DNA from: Helicobacter sp. MIT 00-7814
GTDB lineage: Bacteria > Campylobacterota > Campylobacteria > Campylobacterales > Helicobacteraceae
Reading direction: 5' to 3'
Assembly: GCF_003364115.1 (NCBI RefSeq)
Contig: NZ_NXLL01000018.1
Span: 1 to 43,618, forward strand
DNA length: 43,618 nt
The translations under genes were made by a program, and so were the position numbers. Positions 6,717-15,107 of the stretch are shown here, in pieces. The notes below the pieces were generated by a model that saw nothing but the letters and a program-made list of their open reading frames with translations, searched no databases and was not told where the DNA came from. How positions within the stretch are numbered: position 1 is the first letter of the stretch; the number at the start of each line of letters is the position of its first letter.

Positions 6717-8204
6717 TTAAATCCCTTCAAATGGAAGCTTGAGAATCTTAGCGGTTTTTGAGCGCAAGGAATTAAAGCTTGCGATATTTTCCTCCAGCGT
6801 GTGATGGTAGGAAGGCAGTATTTGCTGAATCTTCTCGCGCCATTTTGGCGAGCTCATTTCTTTTTTGAAGCAGCGCTCTAGCACTTCCAAAATAATATCT
6901 ACCGAAGTTGAAGCCCCCGGCGATGCGCCAAGCATTGCCGCAAGCGAGCCATTTTGCGCCACGACTACTTCTGTGCCAAATTGCAAACTTCCGCGCCCTT
7001 GCGTGTTTTTCTTAATAATTTGCACGCGTTGCCCGGCGTTTTTAATCTCCCAATCTTTAGAATCCGCTGTTGGCATAAATGCGCGCAGTCGGCGCACACG
7101 CCCATTTTTATCTAAAAATACCTGTTTGATGAGATAAATTGTCAGCGGGATATTATCAATCCCAGCTTGAAGCATTGTCAAAAGATTGCTCGGACGCACG
7201 GAAAGCGGGAAATCAAGCAAACTTCCATATTTCAAAAAGCGCGTATTAAAGCTCGCAAATGGTCCAAACATAAGCTCGCGCTTCCCATCAATCACGCGCG
7301 TATCCAAATGTGGCACAGACATAGGTGGATCGCCCACAGATGCCTTGCCATAGACTTTTGCGCTATGTTTAGCGATAATCTCTTCATTTTTGCACGCCAG
7401 CCACAAGCCATTAATCGGGAATCCCGCATATCCGCGCGCCTCTCTTATCCCGCTTTTTTGCACGAGCTGAAATGCCCCGCCACCAGCGCCTAAAAATACA
7501 AAGCCAGCCTGAATTGTTTTTGTGATATTTTGGGTTTTGTCCTCGATTTTTAGCTCCCAGCCTTTGTCGTTTTGCTTTAGATCTGTTATTCTGTGTTTCA
7601 AATGTACGCTCACGCCGCGCGCTTTGAGATTTTCTGTCAATTGTCTTGTGATTGCGCCAAAATCCACATCGCTTCCACCATCAATAAAAGTCGCTGCAAG
7701 TTTTTCTTTCTTGCTACGCCCTTCTATAAGCAGTGGTGCAAATTCGGCGATTTTTTCCCTCTCTTGTGTGAAAATCATATTTTTAAAAAATGGCGAGGTT
7801 TTGAGCGCATCAAAACGCGCTTTGAGAAACTCGACATTTGCGCCTGTCACAAAGCTAATATGTGGCAGTGGATGGATAAAGCTTGAAGGCTCGCCCAAAA
7901 TCCCTTGCTCCACGCAATACGCCCAAAACTCCTTGCTAAGCTCAAAGCGCTGATTTATCGTAAGTGCTTTTGAAATATCAATACTTCCATCTTTGCGGCG
8001 TGGTGTGTAGTTTAGCTCACAAAGTGCTTGATGCCCTGTGCCTGCGTTATTCCACGCCATCGAGCTTTCAAGCGCGACATCGCTAAGAGTCTCATAAATA
8101 TGTATCTCAAATGTAGAATCCAGCTCTTTTAGCATTAAACCTAGCGTTAAGCTCATAATGCCCCCGCCGACAAGAACTATTTGGGCTTGATTGTGTGGAT
8201 TCAT
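6717..8204 (-). CDS. mqo: Malate:quinone oxidoreductase
   Basis: 495 aa, family-typical. A peripheral membrane FAD enzyme that oxidises malate to oxaloacetate and passes electrons to the menaquinone pool, replacing NAD-dependent malate dehydrogenase in Helicobacter. The N terminus has the FAD loop VLVGGGIMSLTLG (residues about 10-22). Other family segments include SSMAWNNAGTGHQALCELNYTP, FLGAGGGAFQLVQKSGI, RELMFGPFASF and a C-terminal GASPGASTSVDIILE that closes the FAD site. It is the last gene of a minus-strand set after two transporter genes and converges with the unknown gene ending at 6692. Confidence 0.97.
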   Translation of the reverse strand: MNPHNQAQIVLVGGGIMSLTLGLMLKELDSTFEIHIYETLSDVALESSMAWNNAGTGHQALCELNYTPRRKDGSIDISKALTINQRFELSKEFWAYCVEQGILGEPSSFIHPLPHISFVTGANVEFLKARFDALKTSPFFKNMIFTQEREKIAEFAPLLIEGRSKKEKLAATFIDGGSDVDFGAITRQLTENLKARGVSVHLKHRITDLKQNDKGWELKIEDKTQNITKTIQAGFVFLGAGGGAFQLVQKSGIREARGYAGFPINGLWLACKNEEIIAKHSAKVYGKASVGDPPMSVPHLDTRVIDGKRELMFGPFASFNTRFLKYGSLLDFPLSVRPSNLLTMLQAGIDNIPLTIYLIKQVFLDKNGRVRRLRAFMPTADSKDWEIKNAGQRVQIIKKNTQGRGSLQFGTEVVVAQNGSLAAMLGASPGASTSVDIILEVLERCFKKEMSSPKWREKIQQILPSYHHTLEENIASFNSLRSKTAKILKLPFEGI

Positions 8205-8293
8205 CTTTGCGCCTTAAGTTTGAAGTTCAAAACAAATAGCTTATCTTTGCGCTATTGTGTTAATAAAGATTAAATTTCTTGCAAACTTCTGCA

Positions 8294-9154
8294 TTATCTT
8301 TGCGCTAAAAATACGCCAAAAAGAATGATAAAAATCCCTAGAATCTCCATAGCGCTAATGTATTCGCCCAAAATCACATAGCCCATAAGTGCCGCAATCA
8401 CGGGCGAAAAGAGCAGTAAAAGCGAAGAGAGTTGCGCAGAGATTTTCCCCATAATGTAGCCAAAAAAGCCCTGTCCCAAAACCTGCCCAAAAAGTGCAAT
8501 GAGCGCAACTATAAGCCATTGCTTAGAATCACTAGGCAAAGAAAATCCCTCAATCACGCTTCCAGCAATAAGCAAAAATCCCCCAGCTCCAAGCCCTGAG
8601 AAAAACATAATCTGCAATGTTTCGTATTTGCGCCGAAGGTTATAAATAAGCGCTAAGAATCCGCTATAAGACACCATGCTTAAAAACGCGAGCATATCGC
8701 CAAAGGGATTTGCCACGCTAAGTGCGTTTTTGCCATTGATAAGCACAAAAACGCCAATTATAGCAATGAGCGCGCCTAGCACAAAAAAGAGGCGCAGTTT
8801 TTCACCAAAAAATATCAAACCTATGGGCACGAGTACAAAGCATGCAAGCGAGCTTATGAGATTGACATTTGCTACGCTTGTATTGCGCAAGGCGAGGTTA
8901 AAGAACAATAAATCCAAGCCAAAAAATACGCCGGAAAGGATCATAAAAAGCAAATCCCTTTTTTGCGGGAGGCAAAAGCCTTTTTTACTAATGCTAAAAA
9001 GCGCAAAAATCGGCAAGGCAAGGAAGATTCTATAAAATCCAAGCATGATGGGCGAGACTTCAGAGATTTTTACCAAAATGCTTGCATAGATGAGAAAAGA
9101 TTCTGCAATTAAAGTCAGCGCGATAAAGCCAAAATGCGGTTTTTTGCTACTCAT
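8294..9154 (-). CDS. EamA/DMT-family transporter
   Basis: 286 aa, almost entirely hydrophobic, with about ten predicted membrane helices arranged as two EamA repeats (residues about 10-140 and 150-286). Typical family features are the first-helix region ALTLIAESFLIYASILVKIS, GFYRIFLALPIFALF, and the repeat-end motif FFGEKLRLFFVLGALIAIIG, echoed by ILGEYISAMEILGIFII. DMT proteins export or import small metabolites and the substrate cannot be read from sequence. It begins 10 nt after the end of the TauE gene and lies 90 nt before mqo, so the three may be cotranscribed. Confidence 0.88.
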   Translation of the reverse strand: MSSKKPHFGFIALTLIAESFLIYASILVKISEVSPIMLGFYRIFLALPIFALFSISKKGFCLPQKRDLLFMILSGVFFGLDLLFFNLALRNTSVANVNLISSLACFVLVPIGLIFFGEKLRLFFVLGALIAIIGVFVLINGKNALSVANPFGDMLAFLSMVSYSGFLALIYNLRRKYETLQIMFFSGLGAGGFLLIAGSVIEGFSLPSDSKQWLIVALIALFGQVLGQGFFGYIMGKISAQLSSLLLLFSPVIAALMGYVILGEYISAMEILGIFIILFGVFLAQR

Positions 9155-9163
9155 AAAAATGTC

Positions 9164-9937
9164 TTAGGCAAAAAATTTGTAAATGCTTGCCACAAGGCTA
9201 AAGGCATAAATCACAATAAGCGCGTAGCGGTGGTTTGCAAGGCTCACCATATCAATGATTTTGGTGCCAAGCGCCACGCCAACCATCGCGCTAAGCCCGA
9301 CAATAAGCCCGCTATGCGTATCGATAAGATTATGCGAATAGAGCGAAATCGAGCCAGAAATCGAAGCAAAAATAATAAAAAACAGCGCAATCGGCACGAC
9401 TTTTTTAGAATCTAGCCCCAAAAAATACGCCAAAAGCGGACCAATTAAAAGCCCCCCGCCAATGCCAAGACTAATGGCAAAAATCCCTGTCAATGCCCCA
9501 ACGCCAATCATCACAAGCTTTTGCAAAGTAGGATCTGTGATGGGGGGATTTGGGTTTGCAAAGGTTTTGGTATTGAAAACATATTTTTTAAAACTAAAAA
9601 GCGTAAGGATAATAAACGCGCCAAGCAAGAGCTTTGAGGGCAAATTTGCAACGATAAATCCGCTAAAACTCGCCCCAATTAGCCCGCCAATGCCTACAAA
9701 AATGCCAACTTGTACTTCAAGCTTTTTGCGCACGATATTTAGCAAACTGCCAAAAACAGAGGAAAACGCCATCTGCATAATCGAAATCCCAATCGCGCCC
9801 TCCATACTCATACCTAAAAACAGCAGACAAGGCACAAGTATCACACCCCCGCCAATGCCAAAAAACCCCGCTGCTATCCCGCTAATAAAGCCAAGCACGC
9901 CAAAAATAATCTCTTGATTTTGCAGTAATTCTGGCAT
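9164..9937 (-). CDS. TauE/SafE-family (DUF81) membrane permease
   Basis: 257 aa from the ATG at 9937 (MPELLQNQE), chosen because GGAGAAA lies just upstream; the frame stays open for 36 more residues that look non-native. Around eight membrane helices. The two family repeats are clear: AAGFFGIGGGVILVP near residue 20 and ISLGIGGGLLIGPLL in the second half. TauE/SafE proteins are proposed exporters or importers of sulfite, sulfoacetate or related organosulfur anions, but the substrate here is unknown. It leads the tauE-eamA-mqo run. Confidence 0.88.
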   Translation of the reverse strand: MPELLQNQEIIFGVLGFISGIAAGFFGIGGGVILVPCLLFLGMSMEGAIGISIMQMAFSSVFGSLLNIVRKKLEVQVGIFVGIGGLIGASFSGFIVANLPSKLLLGAFIILTLFSFKKYVFNTKTFANPNPPITDPTLQKLVMIGVGALTGIFAISLGIGGGLLIGPLLAYFLGLDSKKVVPIALFFIIFASISGSISLYSHNLIDTHSGLIVGLSAMVGVALGTKIIDMVSLANHRYALIVIYAFSLVASIYKFFA

Positions 9938-10118
9938 ATTTTTCTCCGTAGTTTGAATCTTTAAAAGTATCATTGTAAAATGTAGGCAAAAGTCTAGCAC
10001 AAACTTACCCACAAACTTATCTTGTGCTGTGTAAATTTTTAACAATTTACAAAAGCTAATGTGGGGGTAATTTGCGGAATGCGGAACTATGTTTGCTTAC
10101 TAAAAAGGCAAAAGGGGC

Positions 10119-10147
10119 TTGAAAACAAGAATCTAAAAAGGTAGAAT
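10119..10147 (+). promoter_or_regulatory. Promoter of the J-domain protein gene
   Basis: TTGAAA (10119-10124), 17-nt spacer, TAGAAT (10142-10147), followed by a leader of roughly 45 nt to the ATG at 10201. Confidence 0.6.
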
Positions 10148-10200
10148 ATGTGCGCAAAGACCAAAGCAGGGCATTCCTGTAAGTTGATACGAGGGATTTT

Positions 10201-11043
10201 ATGAATGTATCAGTGAATCAGAAATATTTGCAGATTATGGTAGAAGATGATAATGCGTTTTTGCATAAGGCGATCGCGTATGCAGAAAAATATTTTTCCA
10301 AAAGCTATCGATTGTCGCGCACCGTGCTTATTTTGGACGATGGAGAGCGCTTTAAGAAGGATTATTTGATTAATTGGGCGTATCATGTGTGCTTGCAAGA
10401 GGATTCTAAATGCGCGGATTCTAAATCTGAAGATTCTAAATCCCAAGAATCTGGCGAAATGCCGGATTTAGAGTATTTGCTTGATTTTACTTATCTGCCA
10501 ATACGCATTAAAATTGTTGGGAAAAATTCCCTCGTTGAACGTGTGAAAATCGCGCTAAGGATTCTCAATGGCAAGCGCGTTATGCTCAAAATGAGCAAGG
10601 TAAATGCCACCGCAAGGCGCTATATTGCGAATTTGTTTGAGGAATATTATTTGGGTTGCGATAGAGATGAGGTGTATTTGGATTCTACAAAGCCCTATTT
10701 TTGGGAGAGCATTATTAATCTTGTGAGCTTTAAAGTCGTGCATAATGTGATTTTGGACTTTGATTATGAAAGCTTTCATAATCGTGGCGGGCTAGGGGGC
10801 TTTGGAGAGAGCTTTTTGACAGCGCATGAGCGGGAATTACGCCAAAGTTATATGATTTTAGAATCTAGCCCAAATGATGATTTTGATACGATTAAAAAGC
10901 GCTATTTGCGCCTAGCAAAGGAATATCACCCAGATAATGTTTTTGGACAAGATTCCCAAGTTGTGGAATCTTATAATGAGCGCTTTAGAAGTATCCAAGA
11001 AGCGTATGAGAAAATCCGCACTGCCTTGCGTATCGCATCGTGA
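10201..11043 (+). CDS. J-domain protein with C-terminal J domain
   Basis: 280 aa, cytosolic. Residues about 226-277 form a J domain: DTIKKRYLRLAKEYHPDNVFG, with the essential HPD at 243-245, and a final SIQEAYEKIRTAL helix. It should therefore recruit DnaK. The N-terminal 220 residues are not a known J-protein client domain to me; they contain an acidic Ser/Asp/Glu repeat near residues 64-83 (EDSKCADSKSEDSKSQESGE) and may bind a specific partner. It is the first gene after a good promoter, with a GyrI-like gene 35 nt downstream. The canonical dnaJ is elsewhere in this window. Confidence 0.8.
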   Translation: MNVSVNQKYLQIMVEDDNAFLHKAIAYAEKYFSKSYRLSRTVLILDDGERFKKDYLINWAYHVCLQEDSKCADSKSEDSKSQESGEMPDLEYLLDFTYLPIRIKIVGKNSLVERVKIALRILNGKRVMLKMSKVNATARRYIANLFEEYYLGCDRDEVYLDSTKPYFWESIINLVSFKVVHNVILDFDYESFHNRGGLGGFGESFLTAHERELRQSYMILESSPNDDFDTIKKRYLRLAKEYHPDNVFGQDSQVVESYNERFRSIQEAYEKIRTALRIAS

Positions 11044-11078
11044 TTTGAGTTCTCAAAGTAGCGTAGGATTCTAAAAAA

Positions 11079-11714
11079 ATGGCTTTTGACTACAAGAAGG
11101 CATATAGGGAACTTTATCTACCAAAAAGTGAGCCTAGTATCATAGAAATCCCGCCAATGAATTTCATCGCGCTAAGAGGGAAGGGCGATCCAAACGAAGA
11201 AAATGGCGCATATAAAAACGCGATAGCCTTGCTGTATGGAGTTATTTATACAATAAAGATGAGCTACAAGGGCGCGCATAAAATTGAGGGCTTTTTTGAA
11301 TTTGTAGTGTCGCCACTTGAGGGCTTTTGGTGGCAGGAAAATACAGATGGGTTTGATTATAATAGAAAAAAAGATATGCATTTTATAGCGATTATCCGAC
11401 TTCCGGATTTTGTGACAAAGAAAGACTTTGAATGGGCGATTGAGGAAGCGACAAAAAAGAAAAAGCAAGATTTTTCAAAGGTTGAATTTCTTACCTACAA
11501 TGAGGGAATTTGCGTCCAATGCATGCATATAGGCTCTTATGATAATGAGCCTGCAACGATTGAAAAAATGCATAAATTTGCAGAATCTAAGGGATACAAA
11601 ATAGACATTGCCAATACAAGATACCACCATGAAATCTACCTAAGCGATCCAAGAAAGTGCGATAAAGCCAAGCTAAAAACCATCATAAGGCATCCTATTA
11701 AAAAGAAAAAGTAA
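11079..11714 (+). CDS. GyrI-like small-molecule-binding domain protein
   Basis: 211 aa, no DNA-binding domain and no signal peptide. The opening FDYKKAYRELYLPKSEPSIIEIPPM followed by FIALRGKGDPNEENGAYKNAI, then YTIKMSYKG and PLEGFWW, is the pattern of the stand-alone GyrI-like family (COG4832 type). Domains of this fold bind hydrophobic or cationic small molecules, and some members hydrolyse xenobiotic cyclopropanoids; the role of the stand-alone group is poorly known. It is the likely second gene of an operon with the J-domain protein. The C terminus is lysine-rich (HPIKKKK). Confidence 0.85.
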   Translation: MAFDYKKAYRELYLPKSEPSIIEIPPMNFIALRGKGDPNEENGAYKNAIALLYGVIYTIKMSYKGAHKIEGFFEFVVSPLEGFWWQENTDGFDYNRKKDMHFIAIIRLPDFVTKKDFEWAIEEATKKKKQDFSKVEFLTYNEGICVQCMHIGSYDNEPATIEKMHKFAESKGYKIDIANTRYHHEIYLSDPRKCDKAKLKTIIRHPIKKKK

Positions 11715-11863
11715 GCGATAAGTTTCGATTGCTTGTAATTTTAACCTTAAAAACACTCACAAACGCCCGCTATTCTCATTTTTCATAGCTAAATGGTATC
11801 AAGTTATTTTAAGAATTATTACTATAAGATTGCGCCACTTTATATTCGGGTTGGAGCAAGCAA

Positions 11864-12313
11864 ATGGAATTTTTAAAACACAATATCGATCATGCTATTT
11901 TCTTTATCTTAGGTTTTATGAGCTTTTTGGTGCTGTGGTTTAGCATTGAGCGCGTGATTTTTTATGCGCGCTTAAATATCAAGGATTATGGTACGAAAGA
12001 AGAGCTTGAGGAAGCAGTGAGTAAGAATCTCACCACGCTTTATATTATCTATTCAAACGCGCCATATATCGGGCTTCTTGGCACGGTTGTGGGGATTATG
12101 ATCACCTTTTATGATATGGGTGTGAGTGGCGGACTTGATGCAAAAAGCATTATGGTTGGCTTGTCTCTCGCGCTCAAAGCTACCGCGCTTGGGCTTTTGG
12201 TGGCGATTCCCACGCTTATTTTATATAACATTTTTTTGCGCAAAGCAGAAGTGTATATCAACCGCTATCAAGCCTTGCTAAGTGCGCGCAAAAATGGGAA
12301 TCCTGCGGAGTGA
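11864..12313 (+). CDS. exbB: TonB-system proton channel subunit ExbB
   Basis: 149 aa, short ExbB as in Helicobacter. Three membrane helices: residues about 12-30 ([18 protein letters not shown]), about 62-82 ([20 protein letters not shown], with the conserved Gly-Thr-Val-Gly segment) and about 100-124 ([20 protein letters not shown], with a conserved channel Thr). With ExbD it uses the proton gradient to energise TonB-dependent uptake of iron chelates or nickel complexes across the outer membrane. It is the first gene of exbB-exbD-tonB. The AT-rich leader upstream could hold a Fur site, but I cannot show one. Confidence 0.93.
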   Translation: MEFLKHNIDHAIFFILGFMSFLVLWFSIERVIFYARLNIKDYGTKEELEEAVSKNLTTLYIIYSNAPYIGLLGTVVGIMITFYDMGVSGGLDAKSIMVGLSLALKATALGLLVAIPTLILYNIFLRKAEVYINRYQALLSARKNGNPAE

Positions 12314-12316
12314 AAA

Positions 12317-12700
12317 ATGCGACTGCCAAAAAAAGACGGACTTAATGTTATCCCGCTCATCGATGTGATGTTAGTGCTTTTAGCCATTGTGCTAAGTGTT
12401 TCTACTTTCATCGTGCAGGGGCAAATCAAAGTCGATCTTCCTAGCTCACAAAGTCAATCTGTGCCTACAGATTCTCCAACGAAATTGCTTGCAATCAACG
12501 AGCAGTGCGAGATTTTCTTTGAAAACGAGTTGGTAAATATGGAAGTTTTGCGCGAAAAAATCTTTGCGCTCGATCCAAAAACAATGCTAAAACTTGAAGT
12601 TGATAAAAATGCGCGCTTTGATGTGTTCGTGCAGGTTGCGGATATTTTGAAGGAAAAAGGACATGAAAATGTCAGTATTGCAACAACCAAAAAACAATAG
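12317..12700 (+). CDS. exbD: TonB-system subunit ExbD
   Basis: 127 aa. A single N-terminal membrane helix, VIPLIDVMLVLLAIVLSVSTF, carries the proton-accepting Asp (LIDVMLVLL) that is essential in the ExbD/TolR family. A periplasmic domain follows with the ending LEVDKNARFDVFVQVADILKEKGHENVSIAT. It starts 3 nt after exbB and its 3' end overlaps the tonB start by 38 nt, so the three subunits are very likely coexpressed. Confidence 0.93.
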   Translation: MRLPKKDGLNVIPLIDVMLVLLAIVLSVSTFIVQGQIKVDLPSSQSQSVPTDSPTKLLAINEQCEIFFENELVNMEVLREKIFALDPKTMLKLEVDKNARFDVFVQVADILKEKGHENVSIATTKKQ

Positions 12701-13346
12701 CTTTTTCACGCCTATGAAAATAGGCTTCATCATCTCATTTGCTATACACGCGGCGTTTTTGTGCTTGCTTATAGAGAGATTCCATAAGATTGAGATTAGC
12801 GAAGATGGCGTAAGTGCGATAACACTTTCCCTTGCGACGATTCAAAACCCTTCTCCTAATGAATCTGAGCCAAAGCCAACGCCCAAAAAGCCAGTTAAAA
12901 AACCGCACAAAAAGCCAAAGCCAAAACCTATTGAGCGCGTGCCAAATCCAATCCCTGAAGAGCTAGAAGAATCCCAACCTGAAGAATCCGTGCTCGCTGC
13001 GCAGGCAAATCAGCAAAATGAAGGCGATGTGATTGAGACGCTAAGCCAAAAAGATGGCGAGCATAATGAGCTTTACCAGCAGATTCAATCTGCAATCCAA
13101 AAAAAGCAGCGCTATCCGCGTATGATGCAAAAGCGCAGGATTGAGGAAAATGAAGTGCTCGTAGAATTTGTGATTTACACCGATGGGCGCGTGACAAATA
13201 TTCGCGTTATCCAGCCTTCTAAGTTTGAGGACTTCAATCGTGCGTCTGTGCGCGCTGTAGAGGAAGCATCAAAGCATTTCCCGCGTGTGGAAAAAAATCT
13301 GCGCTTAGAAATACCGCTTGCTTACAATCTCCGCACTGATACATAG
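12663..13346 (+). CDS. tonB: Energy transducer TonB
   Basis: 227 aa. An N-terminal membrane anchor (KIGFIISFAIHAAFLCLLI, residues about 18-37, with the His that couples to ExbB/ExbD), a periplasmic Pro/Lys-rich spacer (KPTPKKPVKKPHKKPKPKP), and a C-terminal TonB domain with YPRMMQKRRIEENEVLVEFVI and the YTDGRVTNIRVIQPS strand. It spans the periplasm and transmits ExbBD energy to TonB-dependent receptors. The start at 12663 is inside exbD and has AAGGAAAAAGG just upstream; an in-frame ATG at 12714, right before the membrane helix, is a possible alternative. Confidence 0.93.
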   Translation: MKMSVLQQPKNNSFFTPMKIGFIISFAIHAAFLCLLIERFHKIEISEDGVSAITLSLATIQNPSPNESEPKPTPKKPVKKPHKKPKPKPIERVPNPIPEELEESQPEESVLAAQANQQNEGDVIETLSQKDGEHNELYQQIQSAIQKKQRYPRMMQKRRIEENEVLVEFVIYTDGRVTNIRVIQPSKFEDFNRASVRAVEEASKHFPRVEKNLRLEIPLAYNLRTDT

Positions 13347-13389
13347 CGCCAGCTTTGCACGCGTGGTGGTTTGGTAGGATTTTATTTAT

Positions 13390-13932
13390 ATGCGCTATTT
13401 GAATGTAAGCGCAGATATGGAATCTTTAGAGATTTTGCAAAAAAGCATTGATAAAAAATCAAGTCAATTTTGGCTTTGCATTTTTGAGCTTTTTAGCAAT
13501 GTTATCGAGCATAATTTTTATGGTTTAAAGCTTCCAGCCTGCGCCCCGCGCAAATACAAGCGCTTAAAAATACAATTTCACAAAAATAAGATTCTCTGTA
13601 AATTAGAAAAATCCACACTCACACTTTGCTTTAATCCAAAAATCCCGCCCAGCAAAGCATTTTTGCGCTTATTTTGTAATCCAAATTTACACCAAAAAGC
13701 CAAAAGGCGCCAAAAACAAAAACTGCGCCAAAGTGGCAGAGGAATGGTGCTCATTTTTACATACTCTCAACCAAAACTTGCTACAATGCGCCACAACAAA
13801 CTTTCTCTAACGATAAAAGCCAAAGCACAGGATACGCAAAATGGAAATTTCAAAAGTAACCCTGCAAGATGGAAGCGATGCGCTCAAGGTGGTGGGGAAA
13901 ATCAAAACCTACAAGGTTTTTTTAGAGTTTAA
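13390..13932 (+). CDS. RsbW/SpoIIAB-like ATPase (anti-sigma-type serine kinase fold)
   Basis: 180 aa. The first 45 residues match the start of an RsbW-type GHKL ATPase, with a clear N box FELFSNVIEHNFYG (Glu33, Asn37, His41 in the E-x3-N-x3-H pattern). Residues 115-124 (SGRGMVLIFT) match the GRG-type ATP-lid/G2 box. The usual DxGxG box between them is not evident, since LTLCFNPKIPPSKAF stands in its place, so ATP binding may be altered. The last 30 or so residues are read across the start of the next gene (92-nt overlap, different frame) and look non-native. RsbW proteins bind a sigma factor or other target and phosphorylate a STAS antagonist; a STAS-like protein is the overlapping neighbour. 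The target is unknown. Confidence 0.65.
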   Translation: MRYLNVSADMESLEILQKSIDKKSSQFWLCIFELFSNVIEHNFYGLKLPACAPRKYKRLKIQFHKNKILCKLEKSTLTLCFNPKIPPSKAFLRLFCNPNLHQKAKRRQKQKLRQSGRGMVLIFTYSQPKLATMRHNKLSLTIKAKAQDTQNGNFKSNPARWKRCAQGGGENQNLQGFFRV

Positions 13933-14191
13933 GCAAGAAATCGAATTTTACCTTGAGGCTTACCAAAACAAGGAAAAAGAGGGCAAATACAGCTTTAATG
14001 GCGAGACTTTTAGAATCTACTTTGTGCGCGCCTATCCGCTTAATTCCTACACGCTTGGCTTTTTGTGCAAACTTTTGATTGAAGATAAGATACGCGTGGA
14101 GGTTATCGTTGATACGTTGCGTATGTTTGCGTTTTTTGAAGAGGTGGATTTGGTGAATCTTTTTGAAGTGAAAATCCGCGAAGAGGACTAA
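13841..14191 (+). CDS. STAS-domain-like protein (anti-anti-sigma-type), partner of the overlapping ATPase
   Basis: 116 aa, the size of a single STAS domain. The order of elements fits: VVGKIKTYKVFLEFKQEIE for the opening strand and helix, FRIYFVRAYPLNSYTLGFL for the strand and phosphorylation loop (Asn-Ser at 68-69 in place of the usual Asp-Ser, with Leu-Gly-x-Leu following), then IRVEVIVDT and MFAFFEEVDLVNLFEV for the closing strand and the helix that ends in the typical Leu-Phe-x-Val. Ser69 would be the residue phosphorylated by an RsbW-like kinase. It starts inside the ATPase gene with an AGGA 8 nt upstream and precedes lgt by 18 nt. The STAS call is by pattern only. Confidence 0.6.
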   Translation: MEISKVTLQDGSDALKVVGKIKTYKVFLEFKQEIEFYLEAYQNKEKEGKYSFNGETFRIYFVRAYPLNSYTLGFLCKLLIEDKIRVEVIVDTLRMFAFFEEVDLVNLFEVKIREED

Positions 14192-14209
14192 AATTAAGGA
14201 CCAAAGAAA

Positions 14210-15088
14210 ATGACGCTTAATGCTTGGAATCTTTTTTACACAAATTATGATCCGATCGCTTTTAGCCTTTTTGGCTTAAAGGTGCATTGGTATGGGCTTT
14301 GCTATGTCTTTGCGCTTATTTTTGCGCTTTTTATCGCGCAGTTTTTTTTGAAAAAATATCCGCAAAATTTTGGTATAGATTCTAAGGATTTGGATTCTTA
14401 TTTTATTTGGGCGGAAGTTGGCGTGATTTTGGGCGCGCGCATCGGCTATTTGGCGATTTACAGCGATGGGGCGCATTATCTTTTGCACCCATGGGATATT
14501 TTTAATCCCTTTGATTCTCGAGGCAATTTTATCGGAATCGCGGGCTTTAGCTACCATGGCGGTGTGGTTGGATTCTTAATTGCTACAATTGCTTTTTGCA
14601 AGCTAAAAAAACTTCCGCTTTTTTCTTATCTCGACTTAGCGACAATCTCTATTCCCCTAGCTTACACCTTTGGTAGAATTGGGAATTTTTTAAATCAAGA
14701 GCTTTATGGGCGCGTGATTGAGCCAGATTCTGTTTTTAGCTTTTTAGGAATCTTAGTGGGAGAAAAATTGTGCTATCCCAGCCAGCTTTTTGAAGCGTTT
14801 TTTGAAGGCATTGTGCTTTTTGGCGTGATGCTTTTTGCGCTAAGATTCTGCAAAAAAAGCGGAGAGCTCGCATGCGTGTATGGCATGGGATACAGCGTTG
14901 CGCGCTTTTTTTGTGAATACACAAGGGAGGCGGATTTGCAGATGGGATATTACGCGCTTGGGCTTTCTATGGGGCAAATCTTAAGCATTGTAATGTTTGT
15001 GGGTTGTATGCTATTATTTCTTTTTCGTAAAGATTCTCAAAAAATTGCTACAAATCAGAACAAAAAAGCCAAAAAGCACAAAAAATAA
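14210..15088 (+). CDS. lgt: Phosphatidylglycerol:prolipoprotein diacylglyceryl transferase
   Basis: 292 aa, inner membrane, about seven helices. Lgt adds diacylglyceryl to the lipobox cysteine of prolipoproteins, the first step of lipoprotein maturation. Family features: GLKVHWYGLCYV near the N terminus, ARIGYLAIY, FSYHGGVVGFL (conserved catalytic His region) and the signature FGRIGNFLNQELYGRV. The C terminus is a lysine-rich tail (KKAKKHKK). It sits between the STAS-like gene and panB, all on the same strand with short gaps. Confidence 0.96.
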   Translation: MTLNAWNLFYTNYDPIAFSLFGLKVHWYGLCYVFALIFALFIAQFFLKKYPQNFGIDSKDLDSYFIWAEVGVILGARIGYLAIYSDGAHYLLHPWDIFNPFDSRGNFIGIAGFSYHGGVVGFLIATIAFCKLKKLPLFSYLDLATISIPLAYTFGRIGNFLNQELYGRVIEPDSVFSFLGILVGEKLCYPSQLFEAFFEGIVLFGVMLFALRFCKKSGELACVYGMGYSVARFFCEYTREADLQMGYYALGLSMGQILSIVMFVGCMLLFLFRKDSQKIATNQNKKAKKHKK

Positions 15089-15107
15089 TATTTTTGAAGG
15101 AATAAAA

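Noticed and set aside
9938-10045. 36-residue N-terminal extension of the TauE-family protein
   Set aside because: GGAGAAA lies directly before the internal ATG at 9937, and the extension does not look like family sequence.
11801-11828. Possible Fur box and -10 (TATAAG) upstream of exbB
   Set aside because: The stretch is AT-rich, but I could not show a convincing palindrome or -35 box; regulation by iron is plausible only from the gene family.
14997-15107. Start of panB inside lgt
   Set aside because: The extension has no PanB similarity and the ATG at 15108 has a good RBS.
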